This document shows positions 22,234 to 32,989 of a DNA stretch of 64,000 bases, one piece after another. Origin of the DNA: Nemertoderma westbladi (Eukaryota; Xenacoelomorpha; Nemertodermatida; Nemertodermatidae); the NCBI GenBank assembly GCA_032718475.1, contig JAUCBJ010002788.1, positions 1 through 64,000 of the forward strand, in the 5' to 3' direction. Below the pieces are notes generated by a model. The model was not told where the DNA came from and searched no databases. It saw only the letters and a list, made by a program, of their open reading frames with translations. Numbering within the stretch: the stretch's first letter is position 1; each line of letters starts with the position of its first letter. The translations under genes were made by a program, and so were the position numbers.

Positions 22234-22902
22234 AAATTACCAAGTAAATTATCACTGGTGGGTATGTAATACTGACATAATGTAGGTCTAACTTAATAAA
22301 TTTAGTCACGTAATAAATTTCCCCTGCAGAGGGATGAATTTAAAATCGATCTGAAAAAACCTATCTGATCTTAATTTAAAATAACACAATTAATTTTTAT
22401 AACACTAAAATTAATCATTCATAACTTTTTTTTAATGGCATTAGGATTCGACGTACCGGTACATATTTTGTTGGTCATAAGAGCCTACCTCTGAAACCTG
22501 CTCTTTTCCCCAAATTGGTAACAACACTGTTTATTGTTTTTGTTTTGAAAGCCTACCTCTGTAACAAATTGATTTAATTTGGTGGAAATTTTAGTTTTAA
22601 TTTTTAATTTTAGTGATAAGTGATTAATTTTAGTGATAAGTGATTAATTTTAGTGATAAGTGATTAATTTTAGTGTTGGAAAAATAAGTGCCTTAAAATA
22701 ACCATTACACAATAAATTGTAATGGGAGTATTAAATTCAACTCCAGGCCAAATATAGCAGTAATAGTCTCCAAAAAAAAAATAATATGTGAGGTGTGACT
22801 GAAATGAAAAGGTGCGCCATAACAGGAATATCACCGGAATATCACCGGAATATTCCGGTGATGTATCTACGCATCTACGTATCTACATCTACTGTATCTA
22901 CT
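22234..22902. other. Spacer upstream of the recombinase ORF
   Basis: Holds the probable promoter side of the minus-strand gene but no element I can identify. Contains a 20-bp tandem (TTAGTGATAAGTGATTAATT, three copies, 22610-22675) and a patch of GGAATATCACC and ATCTAC repeats at 22828-22905. Confidence 0.6.
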
Positions 22903-23732
22903 CATCTACAAAACCAGTGTCCTTTAAGAGGCGTTTCACAAATGTCATGGGCTGTCTACCATGCTTATTTTCTCCATGGGGCTGCCAAAGCACAAGATTA
23001 TGCACTGGCTGGTCCTCACTGCGAAAACAATCTCTTGCAAAGCGGAGCCGGCTTTGTTCAAGTGTCAAGCTTGGGGGAACCAATGAGACATCTCCAATGT
23101 TATATAGTGTCCGGTTGGAGATGTGTTCATTGTACTTGACACAATGAACCCGGCGTAGCATCCTTGTAAATGCGCCATCCAGAGATTTGGTGTCCTCGGC
23201 AGTTAGAGGCTGCTCTAAATAATCGGACCTTATGATTCCGATTAATTATCTGTGACTTCCAAATCCAGGAAAGCCTATTCAAGGCTGCCCATGCCTTTAC
23301 CTTACGTATTCGAAGGTCCTCACCTGACTTCCGGATCCATGATCCCAAGATACAGAAGTCGTCCACATGCACAAGCATACCATTCTTTGAGCTTATACAC
23401 ATACGATCAGATATTTCCTGAGGACTTTCAAAATTAACTGTTAAAATTTTGGCCTTCTTGTAGATAACAAAAGACCAACACTTGAAGCAGCCTGTTCTAA
23501 TGAGCTGAGGAGCTGTTCGGCTCCTTCTAGTGATTATGAGAGTACTCCTAAGTCATCAGCAAAGTCTAGAACAGTTAGGTACTTGGCAGGATTTCCTCGA
23601 TTTCTGGACTCGATTTCTCGATTTCATCAAAGCTAACAGCCAGATGTCTGTCTTTCTTTTTTGACAACTCTTCAATTGTCCTTCTAAGTGAAAAAATGGG
23701 CCACATGGCCCCACGACCTTTATACGGAACCT
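22903..23732 (-). pseudogene. Family R LINE copy 3, internally deleted
   Basis: Minus strand. From 23730 down: a motif A flank (KKDRHLAV region), then a jump to the region before FADD, the YLGSWIRKSGEDLR-like segment (with C-I for C-Y), KAWAALNRLSWIWKS, then LRRVHCVKYNEH, SLVPPSLTLEQSRLRF, QPVHNLVLWQPHG and PMTFVKRLLKDTG. The terminal tail and (TAG)n end are absent. Frameshifts and stops throughout; about 270 bp are missing between motif A and FADD. Confidence 0.75.
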
Positions 23733-23738
23733 AAATCA

Positions 23739-24330
23739 TCTCCAGCTACACTCACAACTGATTGAACATCGTCAGTTACACTCACTACCTGTTGAACATC
23801 TCCAGCTATACTCACTACCTGTTGAACATCTCCAGTTACACTCAGTACTGGTTGAACATCTTCAACTACACACACTACCGGTTGAACATCTTCAGTTACA
23901 CTCAGTACTGGTTGAACATCTTCAGTTACACTCACTACCTGTTGAACATCTCCAGTTACACTCAGTACTGATTGAACATCTTCAACTACACACACTACGG
24001 GTTGAACATCTCCAGTTATACTCACTACCAGTTGATCATCTCCAGTTACACTCAGTACTGGTTGAACATCTTCAGCTACACTCACTACCGGTTGAACATC
24101 TCCAGCTACACTCACTACCGGTTCAACATCTCCAGATACTCTCACTGCCAGTTGAACATCTCCAGTTATGCTCACTACCGGTTGAACATTGTCAGCTAAC
24201 CTCACTACCGGTTGAACATCTCCAGTTACACTCGCTACCATTTAAACATCTCCAGTTACACTCAGTACTGGTTGAACATCTTCGGCTACGGCTACACTCA
24301 CAAGCACAACAAACTGGTTGAACATCTACA
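23739..24330. repeat. 30-bp minisatellite, about 19 copies
   Basis: Unit of 30 bp, consensus GTTGAACATCTCCAGTTACA plus CTCACTACCG. On the minus strand it reads as a 174-residue open frame with a 10-residue period (VVSVTGDVQP), and it is also open on the plus strand because 30 is a multiple of three. Point changes alternate between CTCACT and CTCAGT classes. No start context or conserved flanks suggest a real gene. Confidence 0.88.
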
Positions 24331-24793
24331 GCTACACTCACTACTAGAGGATATCTACAGTTCTATAAAGTGGCATCAACCTGTTGGTTTATTAGCTCCT
24401 GTTTAAAAACTATATTCTGCAGCGAGTTGTAAGGAATAACTGTGATTGACTGTGAATCCAACTACTATTAAGTACTAGTTGTGTTTGGGTATTTGCTTGT
24501 CAATTTATCATATATTGCAATTTTTGATCTCCAATGAAAGGTATCACAGACACATTCTAGTTGTAAACACAACTAACCTCTACTAGAGGTAAATATCGTG
24601 ATTGTTAATACAACTACCATTAACTATTAGTTGTGTAAAATGTATTTGCTTGTGAATTTATAATATTGAAAGGTAGCACAGACACATTCTAGTTGTAAAC
24701 ACAACCTACTATTAATAATAGTAACTAACCTTTACTAGAGGTAGGCTAAATGTCGGGGGTGGGGGGCGTGGCGTCACTGAATTACGATACAAT
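24331..24793. other. Unassigned DNA with ACTAGTTGT repeats
   Basis: ACACATTCTAGTTGTAAACACAACTA and close variants occur at 24550 and 24683, a partial duplication of about 130 bp. No gene. Confidence 0.5.
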
Positions 24794-24908
24794 ATTCCAG
24801 GACATTAAAATTCATGTTGGGGAATGTGGCGAGTAAAAATATTAAACGATAAAACAAAGGAAGGACTGTCAGCCACAGGTATGAAAAAATAGGTAATTAG
24901 GCCTAGCA

Positions 24909-24941
24909 GACGTTTCGGAAGCCAATGGCTATCTTTATCAA
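24909..24941 (-). ncRNA. Hammerhead-like core, degenerate (left arm)
   Basis: On the minus strand the arm reads TTGATAA, a stem with GCC-ATT-GGC, then CGAAAC and GTC. A functional hammerhead needs CUGAUGA and GAAA around stem II; here C3 and G8 are changed, so cleavage is unlikely. The mirror copy is at 25475-25507. Confidence 0.3.
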
Positions 24942-25474
24942 TGCTTAATTTATGTATGCTACAGCGCACATACAACTACAACTCACATATACAGAATAAT
25001 AATAAAGTATATACCATAAACAGTAGGCCTACACATATACAAAGCACATACAGTATAATATAAATGAATACACAGTACACGACAACTGCAACGCATATAT
25101 ACAGTATACGTATATGTGTACTGTTTAGTGTTTATTCTTTATTATTTTACTGTATATGTGCGTTGTATATGTGTACTGTTTAGTGTTTATTCTTTATTAT
25201 TTTACTGTATATGTGCGTTGTAGTTGTTGTGTACGGTGTATGCGTTTATATTATACTGTATGTGCTTTGTATATGTGTAATGTTTAGTGTTTATACCTTA
25301 TTATTATACTGTATATATGCGTTGCAGTTGTCGTGTACTGTGTATTCATTTATATTATACTGTATGTGCTTTGTATATGTGTAGGCCTACTGTTTATGGT
25401 ATATACTTTATTATTATTCTGTATATGTGAGTTGTAGTTGTTGTATGTGCGCTGTAGCATACATAAATTAAGCA

Positions 25475-25507
25475 TTGATAAAGATAGCCATTGGCTTCCG
25501 AAACGTC
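25475..25507 (+). ncRNA. Hammerhead-like core, degenerate (right arm)
   Basis: Same sequence as the left-arm copy in the opposite orientation, identical over the core. See the left-arm entry for the limits of this call. Confidence 0.3.
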
Positions 25508-25585
25508 TGCTAGGCCTAATTACCTATTTTTTCATACCTGTGGCTGACAGTCCTTCCTTTGTTTTATCGTTTAATTCCAGGACAT

Positions 25586-26443
25586 GGTTTAATATATTGG
25601 TAAAATTTATTAGATTAGATTATTATTTCAATGGTACAGTTACTGTGCATTCTTAATTAAAAACACATTTCTTAAAGCAATTATCTTGTACTAATTAAAA
25701 CTATAATGTAATGGCGTACGGGGATTACAACTGTATAATTTTTAAGTATAATTATTTAAATCTTGTACTAGAAAATAATTAATTACCATTAAAGGGCTGC
25801 AGAAAAATGCTTCTTTTTTTTTACCGCAATCAACTTAATTACCATCTAATTAGCTGCTTTTATCTTAGCTTCTTGAAAGCCACACACAAATTGGAAATTT
25901 AAAAAACTTCTGCCGGACTACATGTTCAAATATTGGCCACGACAGTTCAACAGAACGACAGACCGACAGGTTAATTAATGGTACCCCTACGCTATCGAAT
26001 CACATTACTTAATGGCTTTCCCCACATGTTATACTGTAAATTAAATCAGGTTATATTCTCTAAAGTAGTATGATGCATATTCTCTAAAGTAGTTGACAGT
26101 ATATTTAAGTGTAGACTCATGGATATTCAATATGATGTGTAAGGCGGCAATTGTTAAGTGTTGTTGCCATGTTAAGTGTTGATACTATGTTAAGTGTAGA
26201 CTCATGGATATTCAATGTGATGTGTAAGGCCGTTTCGTAGAATAAAGAGTGATAGTGAAGATAAGTACTGCTCTGACTAAAATGTTAAGTGTAGCAACAC
26301 GTAGTCGCCCTCTGGTGGACCGAAAATGAACAGTGTGTGATGTGTAAGGTACCTTTGCAGGATAAAACTGAGATGCTAAAATGTTAAGGCAAGTATATCT
26401 CTACTTGTGCAAATATTAAGTTAAGATAAATACTATTATGCGG

Positions 26444-26477
<34 letters not shown>

Positions 26478-26738
26478 TGGGGGGGGGGGGGGGGGGGGGT
26501 GGGTAGGGTGTGTCAAATTCATAACGAAAATTATAAAAGTTGTATTTTTCGAACTCCACATGGTTGCCCCTGTTTGTTTTATGTATTTGAACATATTTAC
26601 AAAGTTTCAGCAAATTTTATATTGTCCTAGGGGTCCCGCAAATTTTTCTTTTAACTTGCAGATGAGCACTAGGGCAGTAGTATAAACAATGACTCTTCAT
26701 CTAACAGTGAGTGTGGAGACATTAATTATGCCCCACCT
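25586..26738. other. AT-rich spacer with short tandem repeats
   Basis: Contains an 85-bp direct duplication (TTAAGTGTAGACTCATGGAT at 26105 and 26190) and GATGTGTAAGG words at 26135, 26220 and 26340. A (TG)n(G)n tract lies at 26446-26500. A polypyrimidine stretch ending TTGCAG near 26660 could be a splice acceptor for the next ORF, but a stop follows in that frame. Confidence 0.55.
26446..26500. repeat. (TG)n followed by a G-run
   Basis: About 16 TG dinucleotides followed by some 20 G residues. Overlapping glycine- and cysteine-rich ORFs here are artefacts of the repeat. Confidence 0.95.
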
Positions 26739-27566
26739 ATGGTTATTGTAGCTAACGAAACAACACCTCCAGGTTCTTCAAAAACAACAACATGGATGAA
26801 TCTAATTTCACCAGAACTTTCATCAACATATGATAGGTTGAATATATCATATGGCTCATCATCAATGTCTTATGCAAAAACAGCCCAAAGCCTGGGACAT
26901 AATATTGATGAATTGTCATGCTCTAAGTCCACAATGTATCGTGCCCGAAAGAAACATAGAAGTGCAATTGGAGAGGCACACCAGGATGAAGAGTTCTGTC
27001 CTGATACACCAGTTGTTTTACACTGGGATGGAAAGATATTGCCAGCAATTACAGGAGGTAACACCAAGGTTGACCGAATAGCGATTTTAGCTTCTGCAGA
27101 TGGTAAAGAAAAGCTTCTTGGAGTTCCAAAGGTACCCGATGGCACTGGTGAAGAAATTTCCAAAGCTGTTATCAAGCTAGCAGAAGAAAACAGCCTCGCT
27201 GATAGATTTGTTTGTATTTGCTTTGATACAACTTCATCAAATTCAGGGATACATACAGGAGCCTGCACACTGATTGAAACTAAAGCAAAGCGTGAATTAC
27301 TACACTTAGCTTGCCGTCATCATATTTATGAAATAATGCTTGGTGATGTGTTTTCCAAATGTATGGGTCCTTCAAGTGGGCCAGAAATCAATATTTTTAA
27401 GAGGTTTCAGAACCAATGGGAATATTTCGACCAAAGTGATATAATTAGTGCCATGGATTCTGCGGCAACAGTTACCTGTTTTCAGAACAGTGATCTACTA
27501 GTGGAACTGAAAAACCCCCGCCGCCATATATCGTTGAGAGCCGCCATATATCTTTGGGGGAAGTGA
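26739..27566 (+). CDS. Transposase-like protein, 3' truncated
   Basis: A 275-codon frame, open some 60 bp above its first ATG. It matches, from memory, a family of invertebrate ORFs with the order VVLHWDGK, DRIAILASADG, LLGVPK.PDGTG, FVCICFDTTSSNSG and LACRHHIYE. The D in HWDGK, the D/N in FDTTSSN and the C..H pair look like an RNase H-fold transposase, most similar in layout to hAT (inference). After NSDLLVEL at about 27507 the sequence departs into a duplicated GCCGCCATATATC segment and stops at 27566; the C-terminal half is gone. It could be a decayed transposon or a fragment of a domesticated gene. Confidence 0.5.
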   Translation: MVIVANETTPPGSSKTTTWMNLISPELSSTYDRLNISYGSSSMSYAKTAQSLGHNIDELSCSKSTMYRARKKHRSAIGEAHQDEEFCPDTPVVLHWDGKILPAITGGNTKVDRIAILASADGKEKLLGVPKVPDGTGEEISKAVIKLAEENSLADRFVCICFDTTSSNSGIHTGACTLIETKAKRELLHLACRHHIYEIMLGDVFSKCMGPSSGPEINIFKRFQNQWEYFDQSDIISAMDSAATVTCFQNSDLLVELKNPRRHISLRAAIYLWGK

Positions 27567-28191
27567 CCGAGAAGGGAAGTGACTGGGGGAAGTTCAACCT
27601 CGTCCTTACTAAAATTTGGTGATCCTAACTAATATTAACAATAATAGTAATGAAAGATATATTTCCTTAACTTAAGTACTAAACAAAATAATGTGAAAGA
27701 AATTAAATCCCAAATGAATCCTAATACGGTAAAACAAGAAGTGAGTACCACTCATTCATTGCGAGTCGGCTTAGGCTCGGGTTAGTGCACAATGCGTCTA
27801 TTAAACCCAACCCCACCTAATGTAGTGAGCTAATATATCCGCAAATCCTACGTATTCCAGTCCAAATTTTGGTAAAACGAGGGTGCGCTTTAGTGGGTCT
27901 CTGATTCGAATCATTGCGCCTAACATCGCGCCCTATTTGACACATAATATAGGCTGAAATGATTGGTTCTAGCCTACAGCAAATAAGCCCAACTAAAACA
28001 CTAGAAAAACGGACAAACTAGACAAATTATTAGTGCATTATAGTGTTAGACGAAAATGTCTAAACTTAGAATGTTAAGTGTTAGTCGAAATGCCAAAGTT
28101 AGCATTAGACAAAAAAACTAAGGGTGTTTGCTGTCTGTAAAAGTGGTACGTACTTAATAGCCAAAAAGTTAGTTGTAGCTACTACTACTAA
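27567..28191. other. Unassigned DNA
   Basis: No ORF or repeat structure of note until the (CTA)n tail of the next R copy at about 28180. The breakpoint of the preceding ORF lies just before this stretch. Confidence 0.5.
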
Positions 28192-29275
28192 AACTACTAC
28201 TACTAGGATCGGCATGCTGCATTGCAGCTGCATTTTTAAGAATGCTGTGCCGGCTTATCGACAAAATTGCACCGCCACAACTCCCTATCACCCATGACAT
28301 TTGCTAGATCATCCGCATCTTCAAGGCCAGTGTCCTTTAAGATGCGTCTCAAGAAAGTCATGGGCTGTCCACCATGCTTATTCACTCCATGAGGCTGCCA
28401 AAGTACACGATTATGCACTGGCTGGTCCTCACGGCGAAAGCAATGTCCTGCAAAGCGGAGGCGATTTTGTTCTAGTGTCAAGCTTGGGGGAACCCATGAG
28501 ACACTTCCAATGTTATATAGTGTCTCGTTGGAGATGTGTGCATTGTACTTGACACATTGAACCCGGCGTAGCATTCTTGTGAATGTGCCATCCAGAGATT
28601 TGGTGTCCTCAGCAGTTAGAGCCCAGCATGGACTCCTGTGACGGGATCCACTGAGGATCCCGGTTTATCCGGTTTCTAGTTTACGCGTCCCCGCCGTGTG
28701 TATGTGAAAGAGTTCTGAGTTATTGATTGATCGGTGTATATAGGTCCAAGGATACAATATAATAAATGATAATAGCACGAATAGTTGATGTTTGATGTAG
28801 TGTACAGGTAAATGATATATATTGCTGATAGCAGACGGAGACGGTAATTAGAGTTCCGGTACCGTCCTAACTAACTGACTTACTACAAGTGAATGAGTGA
28901 TACACTGGCACGGTAATATATTGCACCTGTTGGCCGCATTACACTACTCAGCCAATGCCTTCCCCCCATTGGCTAATAGCTCACTTGTCACCTTCCCATC
29001 TCCCTGGGTGTACTTCCCCCCGCTGCTGTCTCTCTCTCCCTCCCGGAGGTGTAACCTCTGACCCCCATTGTGTGTATGTCCTCTTGGGGCCTATTATTGC
29101 CCCGCTTATTGGGGTGATACAAGGTTGATTGGTAATCAACCTTGTAGTTCCAATATTGCTTAACGCCAACTTTATGGGGGTAGATGTGGCGGAATTGAAT
29201 ACGCTCACAACTCCCATAGAGGAGTACTGGAACTACTGCTGCTCTAAATAATCGGACCTTAAGATTCCGATTAAT
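28192..29275 (-). pseudogene. Family R LINE copy 4, split by a solo LTR
   Basis: Minus strand. The 3' part (28192-28636) encodes LRRVQCVKYNAH through LEDADDLANVMGDREL to the stop and the (TAG)n tail; the remainder (29210-29275) encodes the reverse complement of the NRNLKVRLFRA region and VLLYGS. The two halves become contiguous when the LTR at 28637-29209 and one ACTCC are removed. The 5' end is truncated at about 29275. The 3' part is one of the least mutated R segments in the window. Confidence 0.82.
28637..29209. mobile_element. Solo LTR (573 bp) with ACTCC target duplication
   Basis: Begins TGTGACGGGATCC and ends ACGCTCACA, so it has the TG...CA ends and a TGTGA/TCACA inverted repeat of LTR retrotransposons. 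ACTCC flanks it on both sides (28632-28636, 29210-29214). An intact R copy has ACTCC once at the same place, so the duplication is target-derived. A possible polyadenylation word AATAAA lies near 28761 and a TATA-like stretch near 28738. A 5-bp duplication suits Gypsy or BEL/Pao elements; with no internal region the superfamily is undecided. Orientation not certain. Confidence 0.85.
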
Positions 29276-30224
29276 TCTAATGGTTGGAGCTAGTTGGATT
29301 TTGACCCCCCGTTATGGCGATGATGTGTCTCCAACTAGGCCGGACCACAGGAAAACCCTACATCTTATCCTATCACCCCTCCATCAGGTAGGTGCGCTCC
29401 CCAGCGTCTCTTTGGTCTAGTTTTGATACCTGTAGGTCTAACTGACTCCAGTAGCATGCGGATTAGTAACGCAGTTATAGATTAAATATTTCTTACTAGG
29501 TTCAGCAAAATAATGCAGAAATTTGATACAGAATTGCAATTTTACTGTACAAAATCTGCAAAATCGAAAGTATAATTCACCAAAATCAGAAATCTCGGAA
29601 AAGTTAACCAGTACCAACTGGTTATGACATGTGGTATATAGGTAACAATAATTTCCCGGGCCAAGAATACTTAGCATAACACAACAGTGTGATTGGTCAG
29701 ACTATTTTAATTGTTTACAATTCGATACAAATGCTATTGCTAAAATATCTTTACTCCGTACCGGATCGCGTATTGAAACCCGCCATTTCAGTGGGGCTGT
29801 GATGAGCTTCACATTGCTACCAATAAGGAGCGGCTTAGTACTCCACCCGCTTAGCTGCCAACATGGGTGGGTTTAGACCATACAATACTATGTACTTGTT
29901 CACGGTTCAGTTTTTCTTTTCTATTATTGACAAAAATTCAAAAAATTACTTATATATAAGGTAGAACTCGTACCTCATTTAACACAGCAACACAGGCTAT
30001 TTCTTTCCAATGGGCCTGTAATCCATCTACAGTATTTTGTAAGCACCCATCCCATCCTGCATCTGATGATAACGACTAAACCTACCACTCTAAACACCAG
30101 GCCCCCTAATGCTGAAAGGAGGCAATTTGCTACAGTCGGCGGTGTTTGTCTTAATCTAAGCATTTCCATAGAATATATGCAGCCCTGGATGAGATATACC
30201 ACTTCACGGATCCCACGACCCACC
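29276..30224. other. Unassigned DNA
   Basis: No recognisable gene or element. GC is slightly higher at 29280-29430. The short ORFs here have no domain. Confidence 0.45.
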
Positions 30225-31012
30225 AGTAGTGGGATCATGACGCTCATTCTGGCCCTTAGAAGAGTAATTGAACAGTTATCATCAAAGAAAACAGACATCT
30301 GGATGTCTCATTCTTGATATCTTTAAGGCTGCCTATCCCGTCTCCCGATCCCGATCACATATAATACTTACAACATATGGGATTCCTGGAAATTATTGCA
30401 GCGTTTAGATCACCATATGAATCACCATGTTCAATATTACTGATGGTTATAAAGATCCATTCGAAGTTTTATAGGGAGTCCTCCACCTCCAAGGTGACAC
30501 TCTTTCACCATTCTCATTCATAATTGTAGTGAATTATGTTCTATGCATGTCCTAAGATCAACAAATAAACTTTTTCCACTTAGATGATCTTTGATGGTAA
30601 TACCCTCTTACTGATCTAGACTTTGATGATGACTTAGGAGTATGGCTCCAGCAGCCCATCTTCTCATTGGAGCAGACTGCTTCAAGTGTTGCTCTTTTTT
30701 GTAAACTCTAACAAAATTCAGAAAGTTAACTTGGCGCATTTGAATAGTCTGTTTATAATTTTTGGAGGACCCATAGAATAAAACAGAATCCCAAGGCTCC
30801 ATTACTTAGAGCAGCATTCGATTGTAGTTACATCTCCAATTAGACTCTATACAATATTGGAAGTGTTCCATTAGTCTCCCCTAGCTAGACACTTGAACGG
30901 AACCGCCTTTGCTTTGCATGACATTGCTTTCGCCGTGAGGACCAGCCAGTGCATAATATTGTGCTTTGGTGGCCTCATGGATTGATTAAGCATGGTGGAC
31001 AGCCCATACTTT
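30225..31012 (+). pseudogene. Family R LINE copy 5, heavily decayed
   Basis: Plus strand. Readable islands: CTTAGAAGAGTAATTGAACA (RRVIEQLSSKK), a motif A remnant, TATGGGATTCCTGG, a GVLHLQGDTLSPF-like island, CTGATCTAGACTTTGATGATG (DLDFDDD), and the QPVHNIVLWW segment near 30945. Stops and frameshifts occur in every island. The oldest R copy here by eye. Confidence 0.7.
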
Positions 31013-31653
31013 CCAGAGACTTCTACAGTTTCTCTGTCTGCCGCCTGGGGGCGAATTGACAGAAACGTAAAGGTAGAACCAACCATCAAGATTCATCTGA
31101 AATCTAAAATTTTTCGAAATTTTTTGTTAATAAAATTTAATAATATTTATAACAAACCTAAAAAATTAGCATAAATTTGCAGCGACACGTAGTAGTGGTG
31201 CAGAATTATTTTCACAAAATTTCACAAAATAGTCATGTTGCTCCATTTTTGATACTACTGTACTACTGTCATGTAGAATAGCATCTTATATTCCAAATAA
31301 TAGCCAAAACCAAACAATTTTGAAACACTGAGAGTGATAAATCGAAGAGTTGTCCGAAAATGATGTACCCCCTCTTAATTGGAAATTCTACACACAGACA
31401 GACTTTTACAGTTCCTCTGTCTGCCGCTAGGGGGCGAATTGTCAGAGCTCCTGTTCATCGTGCTTAGCACAGTTTAATATTTATGAGATGTTGTTTGATG
31501 GCTCATTTTGGTATGTAGATTTTGTGTGGCGCGTCATAATTTTATTCATATCAGTGAATTATTTGATATGAATTTAAATTTTTCAGGATTTATCTTTTAA
31601 GGATTTATTTATTATTGTTGTTAGCCTTATAATTATTTGAATTCGATTCGATA
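31013..31653. other. Upstream region of the astacin gene with repeats
   Basis: A block of about 50 bp built on CTCTGTCTGCCGC.GGGGGCGA occurs at 31018-31068 and again at 31398-31448; the second copy of a dispersed repeat lies at 31110-31178. Just before the first ATG is TATAATTATTTGAATTC, repeated in similar form ahead of 32990. Confidence 0.55.
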
Positions 31654-31789
31654 ATGATGCCTTATCCTTCTCGACAGTGGTTGGCAATAGCATGTTTAGT
31701 TATTACACTCTTAACAGGAATCTCTACAGCTCACAGAGGCGATCACAATCAAAATCACGATCGCCCCCAATTACAAAAACCACGAAAAA
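31654..31789 (+). CDS. Astacin gene, putative signal-peptide exon 1
   Basis: Starts at tandem ATGs (31654 and 31657) and encodes a clear signal peptide, hydrophobic core LAIACLVITLLTG ending ISTA, then a His/Asn/Asp-rich tail. It ends in phase 1 at a GTTAGA donor, the same word used by exon 2. Splicing to 32799 and then 33027 gives one open frame of 325 residues. This exon is a prediction from frame and splice signals; it competes with the start at 32990. Confidence 0.5.
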
Positions 31790-31929
31790 GTTAGAATTTT
31801 ACGATAATTATTATCGACTATTATTTATTTATATATTTATATTTATTTAGACAGTACAGCTTACTGTAAGTGACTCACAGGTGTGTTTTGCATATTGCAA
31901 ATGTTAGGCATTGCATCAAGTCAACGTAG

Positions 31930-32640
31930 TTAAATGAATGATTTGTAAACGACTTGGAGAGTTGCTTAGAAAACAGTGGTTTAGAGGGAGTGACACTCGA
32001 AGTTATCAAGCTGTATATTTTGTTATATGCGGATGACGTAGTTGTCCTAGCGAATAATGTGGAACAAATTCAGGCAGCATTGGATGTTCTAGAAAATTAT
32101 TGCGATTACAGGGATATGACTGTGAATCTTGTAAAGTCTCAAATTGTAGTTTTCAGGAAGGGTGGATCTATCCCTTGAAACTGCAAGTGGACATATAAAG
32201 GGTCGGATCTCCATGTTGTTTAGTCATTACTGTTACTTGGGGATAGAGTTAAGTAACCGAGTAGCGGAGTGGTCACGTGGTGATTATTATTTTAAGCATA
32301 GCTTTGGTCCTGAGATTTACCTGGATAGTCTGTGTGGGCATGTGAAGTTACGTAGAGTCATCACCCAGTTCCGCTGCTCGTCACACCAACTAGTGGTGGA
32401 AACGGGAAGATGGCAAGGCACCCCGAGATGGCTGACTGTGCAGATTGTGTGATACAAACAGTATGGAGTCTGAGTATCACTTTGTTTTTGAATGCGCACT
32501 GTACAACAATCTTAGACAAGAATATCTGGGTACTATTTAGACGACTTCTCCTTCGTTAATAAGATTTAAATGCCTGTATGAAAACTTAAAGAAGTCGGAT
32601 ATATCGCGATATATCGCGATTAAATTAAAATGTTGGTTGG
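31930..32640 (+). pseudogene. RT fragment of another LINE in intron 1
   Basis: Plus strand. LLYADDVVVLANNVEQIQAAL (catalytic YADD) at about 32010-32100, followed after a frameshift by a YLGIELSNRVAEW-like segment, then an internal deletion to RRVITQFRCSSHQLVVETGR and FECALYNNLRQEYL near 32490. The YADD and C-terminal motifs differ from families R and S. Only the palm and end of the RT remain. Confidence 0.65.
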
Positions 32641-32798
32641 TGTCTAGATTGGCTTACTAGTGATGGTGGCGATGCAAATATTAACTAACGTTATTAACTT
32701 ACTTTATTCTTAATTTAAACCAGGCCATTAATTTGGCAGTGTTTATGATTATTGAAATTATCTAAACTACATTAATAATATTTTTTGCTTTTTTGCAG

Positions 32799-32846
32799 AT
32801 CCTGATAGAAATGAAGATACACCCACAGATGCTACAGATGCCACAA
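32799..32846 (+). CDS. Astacin gene, putative exon 2 (linker)
   Basis: A 48-bp exon, 16 codons, phase 1 at both ends. A strong polypyrimidine tract and TTTTTTGCAG precede it and GTTAGAATTT follows. It encodes a Thr/Asp-rich linker (PDRNEDTPTDATDAT). A symmetrical phase makes it skippable without loss of frame. Confidence 0.45.
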
Positions 32847-32989
32847 GTTAGAATTTATTTATTAATTAAATTAATTAATCAACAACTAATTACTTATTTT
32901 TATATAATGTATAATTTTGTCGCTTTACATTTTTCACACTTAGTCTTTCCCAATATAATTTATTTGAATTCAGTTTAAAACGATTCATA

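Larger units (their letters stand above)
24806..25573. mobile_element. Foldback element, probably Penelope-like inverted pLTRs
   Basis: Two nearly identical inverted arms (24841-25107 and about 25309-25573, differing mainly by a 3-bp indel) flank a 200-bp loop of TATATGTGTACTGTTTAG repeats. A 12-bp direct repeat ATTCCAGGACAT lies at 24794-24805 and 25574-25585, a possible target duplication, leaving a 35-bp one-sided extension (24806-24840). Inverted pLTRs, a one-sided extension of that size and long target duplications are described for Penelope-like elements. Each arm carries TTGATA...GCCATTGGC...CGAAAC, resembling a decayed hammerhead core. No RT ORF is present, so the copy is non-autonomous or truncated. 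The Penelope assignment is inference. Confidence 0.55.

Noticed and set aside
23720-24241. 173-residue minus ORF with a VVSVTGDVQP repeat as a structural protein
   Set aside because: Open in several frames on both strands because the unit is 30 bp; no start context, signal peptide or flanking exon.
26446-26685. Cys/Val/Gly-rich small ORFs
   Set aside because: Product of the (TG)n(G)n tract.
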